Assembly (NCBI GenBank): GCA_903918045.1
Contig: CAIXCY010000077.1
Coordinates: 1-36,682 of the forward strand
Length of the DNA stretch: 36,682 nt
Source: an uncultured Bacteroidia bacterium
GTDB taxonomy: Bacteria; Bacteroidota; Bacteroidia; Bacteroidales; Prolixibacteraceae
Reading direction: 5' to 3'
Below are positions 1 to 8,477 of the stretch, piece after piece. Below the pieces are notes generated by a model. The model did not search any database and was not told the DNA's origin. It saw nothing but the letters and a program-made list of their open reading frames with translations. A program made the position numbers and the translations under genes. Every line of letters starts with the position of its first letter. Positions within the stretch are counted from its first letter, which is position 1.

Positions 1-2078
1 AGGGTGTAACGGATGTCAACATTGATGCAGCGCTGAAGCGAAGGCTCGAAGATAATGTCACTACTCATTGATTCCCAGTTGCCGTCGAAGGCGGTCCCAA
101 TGAGCTCCCCTTTGCGGTTCATAACAGGACTGCCGGAATTACCACCGGTAATATCGTTATTGGTGAGAAAAGCTACTGGCATCCGGCCATCTTTCAACGC
201 ATATTGTCCAAAATCTTTGGCTGTATAGAGTTCTTTAAGTTTAGCAGGAACTACAAATTCCCAGTTTTTCGGGTCTTCTTTCTGCATAACCCCGTCCAGA
301 GTCGTCACATAATCGAAAGTCACACCATCTTTTGGAGAATAACTCATGACTTTTCCGAAGGTCATCCGCATTGTGGAGTTGGCGTCCGGATAAATGGCTT
401 GTCCGGCCTTCATCTCCAGAATTCCTGCAATATAAAGTTTTTGACCCTGCGCATAGAGGGAGCGGTATTGTTCAAGTTCCTTGCTGTATTTAGTCATGGC
501 AGAAGAGATGTTTTTTGCTGCTTTGAAGGCAGGATCGTTCTCCAGCTCTTTTTTATCCCCGGCGAGTGCTGCCTTGAGTTTTTCTTCGGAAACAAAGGCC
601 GATTTGGCAAACATCCCCTCTACGTAAGCATCGATATTTCCGCCAAAATCAGTATCAATAACTTTATAGAAATCAGGCAGATCGGTGGCTGCAACTTTCT
701 CCTTGAAAAGTGCGATTAAGGCTTTTGCAACCTTCTTATCAGTGGCAGGGCTATAATCCTTATAAAAATCGGCGGGGGTGATCGTAACCATTGGCCTTGC
801 GCTTTTAGGATCTTTGGAATTTGGTTCAGGTTTTGGACCAAAACGGGTTGCTGCGGAGGTCAGTTCGATGGAACTTAAAGCTTCCATATAATATTTGAGG
901 ATAACCTGAAGTTTGGCTCTCCCATCAATAGCTGATTTAATATCATTCAGTGCGCTCCCATATTTTTGGGTACGTGTCGGATCAGCTTTCATCCATTCGG
1001 CGAAGCTCTTCTCTTCAGCGGCTCTTCTGTCGTTTACTTTAAGCTTTTCGAAGGTCTCATTCATTCCGATCGCCTTTTTCCAGAAATTGGACGATCCTGC
1101 ATATTTATTGGAATACTGTAACCTGATTTTAGGATCCGACACCATATCGGTCATCAAAATATTTTGCCGGACGCCTCTTACAAGAATTGTAATTGCATTA
1201 GTGATTTCACTGGTCTCCTTCACTTCAAAGGAGGTCATAAAACGGTTGGTTCTGCCTGGATAGCCGATTACCATTGCAGGATCGTTCTGATTTACCCCTT
1301 TAAGAGAGATGGTCAGGAATTTTTTTGGTTTATAAGGAACATTCTCTTTCGAAAATTCGGCCGGATTGTTGTCTTTATCGGCATAAATACGGAACATGCT
1401 GAAATCTCCGGTGTGACGGGGCCACATCCAGTTATCGGTATCTGCACCAAACTTTCCGATAGAGGAGGGTGGAGCACCAACAAAGCGGATGTCACTGTAG
1501 GTTTTGGTGATTACCATATAGTATTGATTGTCACCAAAAAATGAGACTACCCTTCCCTTTAGATATTTGCTTGCCCCTACCGCTTTGGTTGTAAGTTGAT
1601 CTGAAACCGTTTTTAATGCTTCCTCGCGTGCTTTAGGGTCAGTCACTGTAGCTGTGGCATCAATGACCTCTTTGGAAACATCTTCAAAGTGATCCAGGAA
1701 TGTCACAGTCAATCCTTTGGATGGAAGTTCTTCATCGCGATTCATTGCCCAGTAACCGTTTTGAAGGTAGTCATGCTCAACTGTGCTCAGTTTCTGAATA
1801 GATCCGTAACCACAGTGGTGATTTGTCAGTACCAGCCCGTCTTTTGAAATTATTTCGGCAGTACATCCGCCTCCAAAATGGAGCACTGCATCTTTTAGAC
1901 TTGAGTTATTGATGTCGTAAATATCTTTTGCAGACAGCTTAAATCCATATTCTGACATTTTTTTGATGTTCAACTTTTGAATAAGTGGTAGCATCCACAT
2001 TCCTTCATCGGCACGTAAGGATCCAATGGATAAAATGATAACTGAAAGGAATAAAATTCCGGCTCTTTTAAAATTCAT
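1..2078 (-). CDS. S46 family dipeptidyl-peptidase, DPP7-like (3' end outside window)
   Basis: Serine exopeptidase that removes dipeptides from the N-terminus of oligopeptides in the periplasm. I translated it from the ATG at 2078-2076; 692 codons are in the window, so only about 20 C-terminal residues should be missing compared with the usual 700-720. Residues 1-24 form a signal peptide ending in LRA, followed by DEGMWMLP, the typical mature N-terminus of the family. The catalytic regions are TNHHCGYG (His87/88), WPRHTGDFSMFR (Asp225) and TGGNSGSP (Ser648). Gly666, 18 residues after the catalytic Ser, is the position that is Gly in DPP7 (hydrophobic P1 preference) and Arg in DPP11 (Asp/Glu preference), so DPP7-like specificity is inferred. 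It is divergent from the small gene at 2400. It could feed peptides to the hydroxyproline/proline genes further right, but is not in the same transcript. Confidence 0.95.
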   Translation of the reverse strand, partial: MNFKRAGILFLSVIILSIGSLRADEGMWMLPLIQKLNIKKMSEYGFKLSAKDIYDINNSSLKDAVLHFGGGCTAEIISKDGLVLTNHHCGYGSIQKLSTVEHDYLQNGYWAMNRDEELPSKGLTVTFLDHFEDVSKEVIDATATVTDPKAREEALKTVSDQLTTKAVGASKYLKGRVVSFFGDNQYYMVITKTYSDIRFVGAPPSSIGKFGADTDNWMWPRHTGDFSMFRIYADKDNNPAEFSKENVPYKPKKFLTISLKGVNQNDPAMVIGYPGRTNRFMTSFEVKETSEITNAITILVRGVRQNILMTDMVSDPKIRLQYSNKYAGSSNFWKKAIGMNETFEKLKVNDRRAAEEKSFAEWMKADPTRTQKYGSALNDIKSAIDGRAKLQVILKYYMEALSSIELTSAATRFGPKPEPNSKDPKSARPMVTITPADFYKDYSPATDKKVAKALIALFKEKVAATDLPDFYKVIDTDFGGNIDAYVEGMFAKSAFVSEEKLKAALAGDKKELENDPAFKAAKNISSAMTKYSKELEQYRSLYAQGQKLYIAGILEMKAGQAIYPDANSTMRMTFGKVMSYSPKDGVTFDYVTTLDGVMQKEDPKNWEFVVPAKLKELYTAKDFGQYALKDGRMPVAFLTNNDITGGNSGSPVMNRKGELIGTAFDGNWESMSSDIIFEPSLQRCINVDIRYT

Positions 2079-2157
2079 GATTACGATTGTTTTGGGTATT
2101 GAAACAGCTGATTTGTGCGGCAATAGTAACAATAAAGTTCAAAGAAAAAAATGAGAT

Positions 2158-2218
2158 ATATCCTCTAAATGGGATTGTTTATTCCTGAAAAGCAATGAAA
2201 GCCCCATTTAGGAGATAT
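2158..2218. repeat. Nested imperfect inverted repeat (16-bp outer arms, 7-bp inner arms)
   Basis: The outer arms 2158-2173 and 2203-2218 pair over 16 positions: 14 Watson-Crick, one G:T and one mismatch. Their core is CTAAATGGG / CCCATTTAG. Inside, 2174-2180 pairs with 2190-2196 (ATTGTTT / AAGCAAT context, one G:T). The result is one long stem-loop with a short bulge at 2197-2202. There is no T-tract after it, so it does not look like an ordinary terminator. It could be a structured leader of the S46 gene, an operator, or a remnant of a small inverted-repeat element. Confidence 0.55.
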
Positions 2219-2363
2219 TGGAGAGGTGAAATTTGTAAGGAAGTCTTTTTTGACTCTGTAAAATTGCACCAGGAGAAACAGCCTGATTATATAAAATAGC
2301 TTATCAATTGTTAATTAAAGTTTTATCAGACAGATCTTCACGAAACCTTCATGATCGCCGGAA

Positions 2364-2371
2364 TACATTTG
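2364..2371 (+). promoter_or_regulatory. Bacteroidota-type -7 box for the 64-residue peptide gene
   Basis: TACATTTG matches the TAnnTTTG consensus exactly and lies 29 nt before the ATG at 2400, leaving a short 5' leader. A good -33 TTG/TTTG box at the expected distance is not seen, so the call rests on the -7 box and its position. Confidence 0.4.
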
Positions 2372-2399
2372 ACCTATAAACAATTTAAAAAACGTTATC

Positions 2400-2594
2400 A
2401 TGAAAAAGTTAGTTCTCTTATTAAGTTTTGTATTTGCATTAGGTCTATTTACCGTAAATGCTCAAAATACCCCAAAGAAGGTCACTAAAAAAGGACCTGC
2501 AAAAACCGAAGCCGCAGCCAAACCACATGTGAAAAAAACTGCACACAAGTCGGGTAAAAAAACCTCCAAAAAAGTTGTGACTCCGGCAAAATAA
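2400..2594 (+). CDS. Small secreted Lys-rich peptide (64 aa)
   Basis: It starts with a clear signal peptide (MKKLVLLLSF..., hydrophobic to about residue 20, ending VNAQ). The mature part is about 42 residues and almost entirely Lys, Thr, Ala, Pro and Ser, with repeated KK pairs. There are no cysteines and no recognisable domain. Such a mature peptide would be strongly basic and disordered. It is a single-gene transcript: a promoter-like box sits 29 nt upstream and a hairpin terminator follows at 2620-2652. The function is unknown; binding to anionic surface polymer or nucleic acid outside the membrane is a guess from charge alone. Small Lys/Ala/Pro-rich secreted proteins are known in Bacteroidota, but I do not recognise a named family. 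Confidence 0.75.
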   Translation: MKKLVLLLSFVFALGLFTVNAQNTPKKVTKKGPAKTEAAAKPHVKKTAHKSGKKTSKKVVTPAK

Positions 2595-2619
2595 GCTCAC
2601 CATCATAGCTTTAATAAAG

Positions 2620-2652
2620 AAAGGTGTTCCAATTGGGATCCCTTTTTTTTTT
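2620..2652 (+). terminator. Rho-independent terminator between convergent genes
   Basis: The arms 2620-2630 (AAAGGTGTTCC) and 2635-2645 (GGGATCCCTTT) pair with two G:T wobbles and one mismatch around the loop AATT, and a run of ten T follows from 2643. It ends the 64-residue peptide transcript. Read on the minus strand, a T-rich stretch also follows the hairpin, so it may serve the LruC gene ending at 2688 as well. Confidence 0.75.
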
Positions 2653-2687
2653 GTTTTAATCGGGTTATCCCTTTGGAAGAATCTTCT

Positions 2688-4901
2688 TTATTGATAAATA
2701 TTTGATGTTGTCCGGTATCCTGAAGTATTTGTATACCAGTCAGTAAACTGCGATCCTGAAGATTGTGCCCATGCAGGGAAATGGAGATAAGTTTGAATGA
2801 TCGGAATTTTTTCAGCCGGGTAATCGAATTTTACAGGGATATCCAAAGCCCAGGGGAGGTTTGCCGTGGTTTTATAATATCGGCCTGCTGCCTGATTAGA
2901 GTTATCATGACCGGTTCCAAACATACTAATATCAGCCAGTGAACTGGGAAGGTGATCTGCCAGGTGAATCTCTACTCCCCGTTTCATATTCTGAATCAGG
3001 AAAGGATTGTAGGGGGGCGATCCGACTATCGATAAGGGAAGGGGTGTTGTAAGGTGGATATTTACTTTGAGTGTATCTCCGTACCCCTTAGGATTTGATG
3101 GAGTTGTATTGTAAAAACCTGCACTTCCTGCTGGAAAATGAATCACCTGATTGAAATCATCGAATGGTATGATTACTGCCTTATTCTGGTTATTCTCCAC
3201 ACCATTGGAGGCAACAGAGATGATCGTGTTCCTTGATGAACAGCCTGTAACTGATTTTACCTGCCCGGGGAGTAATCCATCGAGCTGCAACCCAAAGCCA
3301 TTACTATATCCGGCACCTGCAGCCCTGACATAAAATTGTGGATTAATATCTACAACGTAGTTCTGGGCATTGGTAATCAGGTTAAACCGGTAATCAACAA
3401 CAAGGTCATTCATGTCGTAATCTCCTTCATACGGCCAGAGATCTTCAAAAGCAAAAGAGCCGAATACGTTTTTTGAAGGGTAGAAATTATCAAACGCTCG
3501 TGTAGGATCATTCGGATAATTGTCAAGTGCATCCGGGACACCATCTGCATCACTGTCGTTAGGAGGAGCGGTTCCTCCTATTCCTTCAAGGTTGCAATTC
3601 GAAACCGCCAGTACGTTCTTTGCCCCGGCAATTGTTGTTAAGGTTGCTCCGTTAGTGAAATTGGTTTTGCTCCCTGTTGTTAACGTTCCGGTTGTAGTGA
3701 CCAATTCTATAGACCCATTCACCAGATTTTGGCTGCTGATGGACCCGGAATTCGTTATTTTGATATCACTTCTTCCTCCTGTACCCTGAATTGTTGTGTT
3801 CTGTACATAATCAAATGTTGAAATCATCGAATTGTTCTTGATCGTTACCGTCGCCCCGCTATTGATCTGAAGTAACTGTATCTCCCTGAAATAAGCTCCA
3901 TTGAGTTCCATAGTTCCGCTGCTCAAGACCGTATTCTGATGTACCACCACTTTGCAGTTATTGTAAATAATTCCACCATTTAGATTGAAATGACCTAAAA
4001 TATCCATCCCTCCATTGTTCCAATAAGTGGTACTCAAATTAAAATCACCACCGATACTTAGTGGTCCTGCATTTACAAACATCGTGGACACAATACCAAG
4101 ATTCAGATCGCCGCCGATTGTCATTGCACCGTAATTCTCATACGATCCGCTCGGTGTAAATGTTGAGTTAATTACAAAATCGGTACTAAAACTTTGGATT
4201 CTTGAACTGCTCATTGTGATTCCACCAAAGAAGATATGTGAATCGGCATTTGCGTAAATAGTTGCGCCGCTTCCCATTGCCAGAATAGGTGCATAATTTA
4301 TTGTTCCTCCGGATCCCACAACAAAAGTGCAGGCCGAACCCATATTGGTGATGCTGACAGGATGCATATTCCCGCAAACAGTAATCGTACCGCCGCTACC
4401 GCTGAAATTAATGGTCCCCGAAAAATCTCCTGTTACATAATAATTTCCACCATTTTTAATGCTATAGGTCAGATTACCTGTTAAGATATTTGCAGAAGTT
4501 GCCGGAGTGCAATCCGCGGTGACAGCCACCAACTTCATGCTTTTTAAAAGCGGCTGGTTAAAACTGTAATTAATCGCACTGCTGACAGCTACGCTATCAA
4601 TCTTTACAGATCCTGTCCCATCTTCAGCCTGCAGATAGATTTTTTTTAAAGCAGAGGGAATTCTTAGTGATGATTCAAAAGGGGAATTATATCCTGCAGC
4701 GCCACGAATAATCAATTTCCCGCTTTTGGAAGGATCAGCATCATAAACCGATATGCGGCTTAGTGTTCCAATGTTCTCAGTCAAAAGGTTTATACCAATG
4801 GAAAGATCGACAAGCCTGCTTGATTCCCATTTAAAATCTGAAGAAACGCTCAGTTCAGCCATTGTTTGTGGCGCACCACTGGTTTTAGGGATGGACTGCA
4901 T
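2688..4901 (-). CDS. LruC domain (DUF4842) surface protein, signal peptide apparently lost
   Basis: The N-terminal region (residues about 18-110) has the LruC-type opening DFKWESSRLVDLSI. Residues about 130-440 are a long Gly/Asn/Ser/Thr-rich beta stretch. A Ca-binding-like acidic segment DSDADGVPDALDNYP lies near residue 448, followed by the DUF4842 domain with AFEDLWPYEGDYDMNDLVVD (about 470-737). Proteins of this type are exported, usually as lipoproteins, yet this frame starts at MQSIPKTS with no hydrophobic leader. Reading upstream in the same frame gives a Cys just before Met1 and then only FPNKSRICETFHQG before a stop at 4949-4947. No other frame nearby supplies a signal peptide. The gene may therefore be N-terminally damaged or non-functional for export. 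Product function is unknown; an adhesin or outer-surface role is inferred from the family. Confidence 0.85.
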   Translation of the reverse strand: MQSIPKTSGAPQTMAELSVSSDFKWESSRLVDLSIGINLLTENIGTLSRISVYDADPSKSGKLIIRGAAGYNSPFESSLRIPSALKKIYLQAEDGTGSVKIDSVAVSSAINYSFNQPLLKSMKLVAVTADCTPATSANILTGNLTYSIKNGGNYYVTGDFSGTINFSGSGGTITVCGNMHPVSITNMGSACTFVVGSGGTINYAPILAMGSGATIYANADSHIFFGGITMSSSRIQSFSTDFVINSTFTPSGSYENYGAMTIGGDLNLGIVSTMFVNAGPLSIGGDFNLSTTYWNNGGMDILGHFNLNGGIIYNNCKVVVHQNTVLSSGTMELNGAYFREIQLLQINSGATVTIKNNSMISTFDYVQNTTIQGTGGRSDIKITNSGSISSQNLVNGSIELVTTTGTLTTGSKTNFTNGATLTTIAGAKNVLAVSNCNLEGIGGTAPPNDSDADGVPDALDNYPNDPTRAFDNFYPSKNVFGSFAFEDLWPYEGDYDMNDLVVDYRFNLITNAQNYVVDINPQFYVRAAGAGYSNGFGLQLDGLLPGQVKSVTGCSSRNTIISVASNGVENNQNKAVIIPFDDFNQVIHFPAGSAGFYNTTPSNPKGYGDTLKVNIHLTTPLPLSIVGSPPYNPFLIQNMKRGVEIHLADHLPSSLADISMFGTGHDNSNQAAGRYYKTTANLPWALDIPVKFDYPAEKIPIIQTYLHFPAWAQSSGSQFTDWYTNTSGYRTTSNIYQ

Positions 4902-5002
4902 ACATCCCTGGTGGAATGTTTCGCAGATTCTTGATTTGTTTGGGAATCATTTTTAACCCAATGATGGTTATCTACTTTTAATGCTGAAGGGCAACATGAG
5001 AA

Positions 5003-5018
5003 ATAGGCTTTGTCCTAT
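5003..5018 (-). other. Short stem-loop between activase and LruC genes
   Basis: ATAGG / CCTAT pair around a 6-nt loop, 79 nt past the activase stop on the minus strand. Only a weak pyrimidine run follows. It could be a poor terminator for the hypD-activase transcript; it is listed because no better candidate is seen before the LruC gene. Confidence 0.25.
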
Positions 5019-5096
5019 ATAGTTATTTATTCATTGATTATTAAAACTTTAGCTTTCTGGTAAAATGACTTAAGCCGACAGAATGGATTACATCGA

Positions 5097-6005
5097 TCAT
5101 CCGCCAATTTCTGCCTGAATACCATAGGCTGCGAATATCGCAACCGCTCTGAAAAGGGTTTCGTTGTCTGGCTCCTGCAATGGTTCAAAATTATCTGATT
5201 TACCCAGTTTACTGTATTTGTGTTGGGCAATACTGTGATAAGGAAGGAGATGGACCTCCTTTTTATCGCCAGCCAGACCTGCAATAAAAGCGGCAGTTTG
5301 TTCGATATTCTGATCAGTATCATTTACTCCTCCAATAAGTGGAATACGAATAATAATTTGAGCGCTGTTTTCGGACAGAGCTTTAAGGTTGGCAAGAATC
5401 TTTGTATTACCTGCCTTAGTCCACTCCATGTGTGATCCTAAATCCATCATCTTTATGTCAAAAAGGAAGAGGTCGGTACGCCTGGCCACTTCGAGGATAA
5501 TTTCGGTACTTACATTTCCGGCTGTATCGACAGCCCGATGAATTCCTCTTTTCCCGCATTCATCAAGTAGCTCAATCAATATTTTTGTATGCACAAGTGG
5601 TTCGCCCCCTGAAAATGTAACACCTCCTCCCGATTGGTCGAAAAAGATCCGCTCTTTTTCAATGACCTCCATTATTTCGGAAACCGTCATTTGTTTACCT
5701 GACATCTCGATTGCCTTGGTCGGGCACACCTCAGCGCATTTACCGCACACCGTGCACAAATCACCATTGGTTATAATGCCTTCGGGGGTTAAGGTGATCG
5801 CTTTTTCAGGGCATGCCTCAATGCAGGTGCCGCATCTGATGCATTTGGCAGGTGTGAACATTTTTTCAACCTTACCTGAAATGCCTTCAGGGTTGTGGCA
5901 CCAGGCACACTGAAGGTTACACCCCTTAAAAAAGATTACCACGCGGATACCAGGACCATCGTTTATGGCATACCGTTTTACATCAAAAATTAAATCTTCT
6001 GACAC
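5097..6005 (-). CDS. Glycyl-radical enzyme activase (radical SAM), partner of HypD
   Basis: It generates the glycyl radical on the neighbouring dehydratase by reductive cleavage of S-adenosylmethionine. The 302 residues carry the radical-SAM motif CNLQCAWC (Cys29, Cys33, Cys36), two ferredoxin-like 4Fe-4S motifs (Cys55/58/61/65 and Cys84/87/90/94), and GGEP at 133-136. The extra two clusters place it with activases of dehydratase- and decarboxylase-type glycyl radical enzymes rather than with plain PflA. It starts with GTG at 6005, 9 nt after the hypD stop, so translation is probably coupled. Family proteins are usually about 300 residues, so it looks complete. Its partner is inferred from adjacency. 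Confidence 0.93.
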   Translation of the reverse strand: MSEDLIFDVKRYAINDGPGIRVVIFFKGCNLQCAWCHNPEGISGKVEKMFTPAKCIRCGTCIEACPEKAITLTPEGIITNGDLCTVCGKCAEVCPTKAIEMSGKQMTVSEIMEVIEKERIFFDQSGGGVTFSGGEPLVHTKILIELLDECGKRGIHRAVDTAGNVSTEIILEVARRTDLFLFDIKMMDLGSHMEWTKAGNTKILANLKALSENSAQIIIRIPLIGGVNDTDQNIEQTAAFIAGLAGDKKEVHLLPYHSIAQHKYSKLGKSDNFEPLQEPDNETLFRAVAIFAAYGIQAEIGG

Positions 6006-6014
6006 TGCAGTAAA

Positions 6015-8477
6015 CTAAAATGAGTCATTTTCAGTCCGCTCGATCACCTCCTGCTGTAAATCAGCGTTCATATCGTTGAAATAATCGCTGTAACCCGCCA
6101 TCCGAACCAGCAGATCCTTGTAGTCTTCGGGGCATGCCTGGGCGGCAAGCAGGGTCGCTGTATCAACGATATTAAACTGGATATGATGTCCACCAAGGGT
6201 AAAATAACTCCTGATTAGTTGTCCAAGTTTCATGATATCAGCTTCTTTGCGTACCAATCCCGGAAGGAACCGCTGATTCAGCAGTGTCCCCCCTGTTTTG
6301 ACATGATCTATTTTGGTCAGGGATTTTACAACGGCTGAAGGACCGTGGGTATCGGCGCCATGCGAGGGTGATGTGCCGTCGGATATTGATTTTCCGGCTA
6401 GCCGACCATTGGGTGTGGCCCCCATCACTTTCCCAAAATAGACATGGCAGGTGGTTGAAAGCATGTTCAGATGGTATTTCCCTCCCGGTTTGATATTCGG
6501 TTTCCCGTCAATCGTCTCTACAAGGTCATCGAAGACGCGTACGGCTATCGAATCGGCATAATCATCGTCGTTGCCAAAAAAGGGTGTCCTGTTGATGATT
6601 GTCTGACGGAGCATCTCCTCCCCTTCGAAATTTTTGAGTACAGCAGTCAGGACCCGGTCAATACTGAAAGTTTTATCTTCGAATACATGTTTTTTCAGTG
6701 CAGTAAGGCTATCGGTAACAGTTCCAAGTCCGCAACACTGGATATAACTCGTATTATAACGGGGACCTCCATCGTAATAATCCTTGCCCCGGCTGATGCA
6801 GTCATCGATAACCACTGAAAGGAAAGGAGCCGGGGCATATTTGGCAAACATCCGGTCGATATAGTTGCTCACGCGCATCTTCTGATCGACAACGAATTGC
6901 AGTTGTTGCAGAAAAGCGGAATAAAGGGCTTCAAAGGATTTAAAATTTTGCGGATCACCCGTTTGAATACCGACCATTTTCCCGGAGACCGGATTAATTC
7001 CATTGTTGAGGGTGACTTCTAGGATTTTTGGCACATTCAGATAACCGGTCAGAAGGTAGGCTTCTTTCCCAAAGGCGCCCACTTCGATGCAGCCGCTACA
7101 GCCCCCTTCGCGTGCATCGAAGAGTGATTTTCCCTGGCGCAGCAACTCAAGGATATAAATATCGGGATTAAAAACCGAAGGGTAGCCATGTCCCTGACGG
7201 ATTACGCGTGAGGCTGCATTCAGAAATTTATCGGGCGTTTTGGCGCTAATGTGTACTGAACTACCAGGCTGCAGAATATGTAGTTCCTCAATCACCTCAA
7301 GCATGATATACGAAACATCACTGGTTCCGTCAGTTCCATCTCCTTTAACACCTCCAATATTGATGTTAGTAAAATCGTTATAGGTGCCACTCTCTCTCGC
7401 CGTTATTCCAACTTTTGGCGGTGCAGGATGATTGTTTACTTTGATCCAGAAACACGAAATCAGCTCTTTTGCCTGGTCCCTGGTAAGGGTTCCCGCTGCA
7501 ATCTCATTCGTATAAAACGGGTTCAGGTGTTGGTCGAAATGGCCAGGATTCATCGCGTCCCACCCGTTTAACTCTGTAATTGTACCCAAATGGACGAACC
7601 AGTACATCTGTATCGCTTCCCACAGATTTCTTGGAGCATGTGCCGGCACCCACCGGCAAACTTCGGCAATCTTTAATAGCTCGGCAGCTCTTTGTGCATC
7701 AGTCTCTTGAGTGGCAAGAGATTCTGCCAGTTCAGCATGCCGTTCTGCAAAGCATATCGCCGCGTCGCATGAAATGTCCATAGCCTTCCATTGTTCCGCC
7801 TTATCTGTGGCTTCTGGATCGTTGATATAATCGAGATTTTCAAGGTTATCTGCAATCTCATTTTTAAAATCGACCATCCCCTTGCGGTAGATCTTTCCGT
7901 CGAGGGCGGTATGTCCGGGGGCGCGCTGCTCCATAAACTCGGTAAAAAGTCCCGCTTCATAAGCTGCCCGCCACGCATCAGGGACGTGGCTGAAAATCCT
8001 TTCCCGCTGGGTCTTCCCTTTCCAATAGGGGATGACCTCTTTTTCGTAGAGGTCAATATCGCGCTGACTGATTTTATAAGGCTGCATATCACGCGTGTTC
8101 AACACATGAAAGTCTTCGACACTGTGACAGGTGAGCTCGGGAAACGTGGGAATACACTTTGGCTTTGGTCCGCGTTCGCCCACAATCAATTCTCCTTCAC
8201 CAATATACAGCGCTTTCTTTTGGGAATGGTCGAGAAAATTCATTGCCCGTAAAACGGGGATTGAGAACTTCCCGTAGTTTTCCTTGTAGAAGGCGGTTTC
8301 GTGAAGTGCGCGTTCAATTGAAAGGGTCGGAGTGGTTTCAACACTCAGATTTCTGAGTTTCCGGATTCGGTCGTTCATTCCAGGGCTGGATGCTCTTCCT
8401 TTGGATTCATAGAAATTACCCTCTGTTGTGGCTGGTCTTTCAGGAATGGTTGTATGGGGATTTATCTTTTCAAACAT
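6015..8477 (-). CDS. hypD: trans-4-hydroxy-L-proline dehydratase (glycyl radical enzyme)
   Basis: It removes water from trans-4-hydroxy-L-proline to give 1-pyrroline-5-carboxylate, which can be reduced to proline; it is an oxygen-sensitive cytoplasmic enzyme. The 820 residues have the radical Gly795 in VRMAGYSDYF and the thiyl Cys463 in GCSGCIEV, with Glu465 as the base. From memory of the Clostridioides difficile enzyme, further active-site contexts match: EFMEQRAPGH (its Phe152 and His160), WDAMNPGHFDQHLN (Asp278), ESGTYNDF (Ser334 and Phe340), LTGY (Tyr450) and KTGGTLLNQRF (Thr645). Long stretches such as NHPAPPKVGIT also agree, which separates it from glycerol and propanediol dehydratases. 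It has about 30 extra N-terminal residues. The activase gene follows directly. No pyrroline-5-carboxylate reductase gene is in the window. Confidence 0.92.
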   Translation of the reverse strand: MFEKINPHTTIPERPATTEGNFYESKGRASSPGMNDRIRKLRNLSVETTPTLSIERALHETAFYKENYGKFSIPVLRAMNFLDHSQKKALYIGEGELIVGERGPKPKCIPTFPELTCHSVEDFHVLNTRDMQPYKISQRDIDLYEKEVIPYWKGKTQRERIFSHVPDAWRAAYEAGLFTEFMEQRAPGHTALDGKIYRKGMVDFKNEIADNLENLDYINDPEATDKAEQWKAMDISCDAAICFAERHAELAESLATQETDAQRAAELLKIAEVCRWVPAHAPRNLWEAIQMYWFVHLGTITELNGWDAMNPGHFDQHLNPFYTNEIAAGTLTRDQAKELISCFWIKVNNHPAPPKVGITARESGTYNDFTNINIGGVKGDGTDGTSDVSYIMLEVIEELHILQPGSSVHISAKTPDKFLNAASRVIRQGHGYPSVFNPDIYILELLRQGKSLFDAREGGCSGCIEVGAFGKEAYLLTGYLNVPKILEVTLNNGINPVSGKMVGIQTGDPQNFKSFEALYSAFLQQLQFVVDQKMRVSNYIDRMFAKYAPAPFLSVVIDDCISRGKDYYDGGPRYNTSYIQCCGLGTVTDSLTALKKHVFEDKTFSIDRVLTAVLKNFEGEEMLRQTIINRTPFFGNDDDYADSIAVRVFDDLVETIDGKPNIKPGGKYHLNMLSTTCHVYFGKVMGATPNGRLAGKSISDGTSPSHGADTHGPSAVVKSLTKIDHVKTGGTLLNQRFLPGLVRKEADIMKLGQLIRSYFTLGGHHIQFNIVDTATLLAAQACPEDYKDLLVRMAGYSDYFNDMNADLQQEVIERTENDSF

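Larger units (their letters stand above)
2079..2399. other. Divergent intergenic region with a nested inverted repeat
   Basis: This is the spacer between the S46 peptidase (minus) and the 64-residue peptide gene (plus). It carries a large nested inverted repeat (2158-2218) and a promoter-like box (2364-2371), both listed separately. I see no open frame of interest and no clear TAnnTTTG box for the minus-strand gene; the best is TACTATTG read on the minus strand at 2128-2121, with one mismatch and no -33 element. Confidence 0.6.

Noticed and set aside
204-1544. Several plus-strand open frames (60-171 codons) at the left end
   Set aside because: They are antisense to the S46 peptidase gene, whose minus-strand frame is continuous from 2078 to the window edge with all catalytic motifs.
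7673-8092. 139-codon minus-strand frame inside hypD
   Set aside because: It is an out-of-frame shadow of the hypD coding sequence, which is complete and has all active-site motifs.
6015-8477. Pyruvate formate-lyase or glycerol/propanediol dehydratase
   Set aside because: Pyruvate formate-lyase has two adjacent Cys at the active site, not Cys-x-Glu, and the surrounding motifs (KVGITxxES, EFMEQRAPGHT, KTGGTLLNQRF) fit HypD better than the diol dehydratases.
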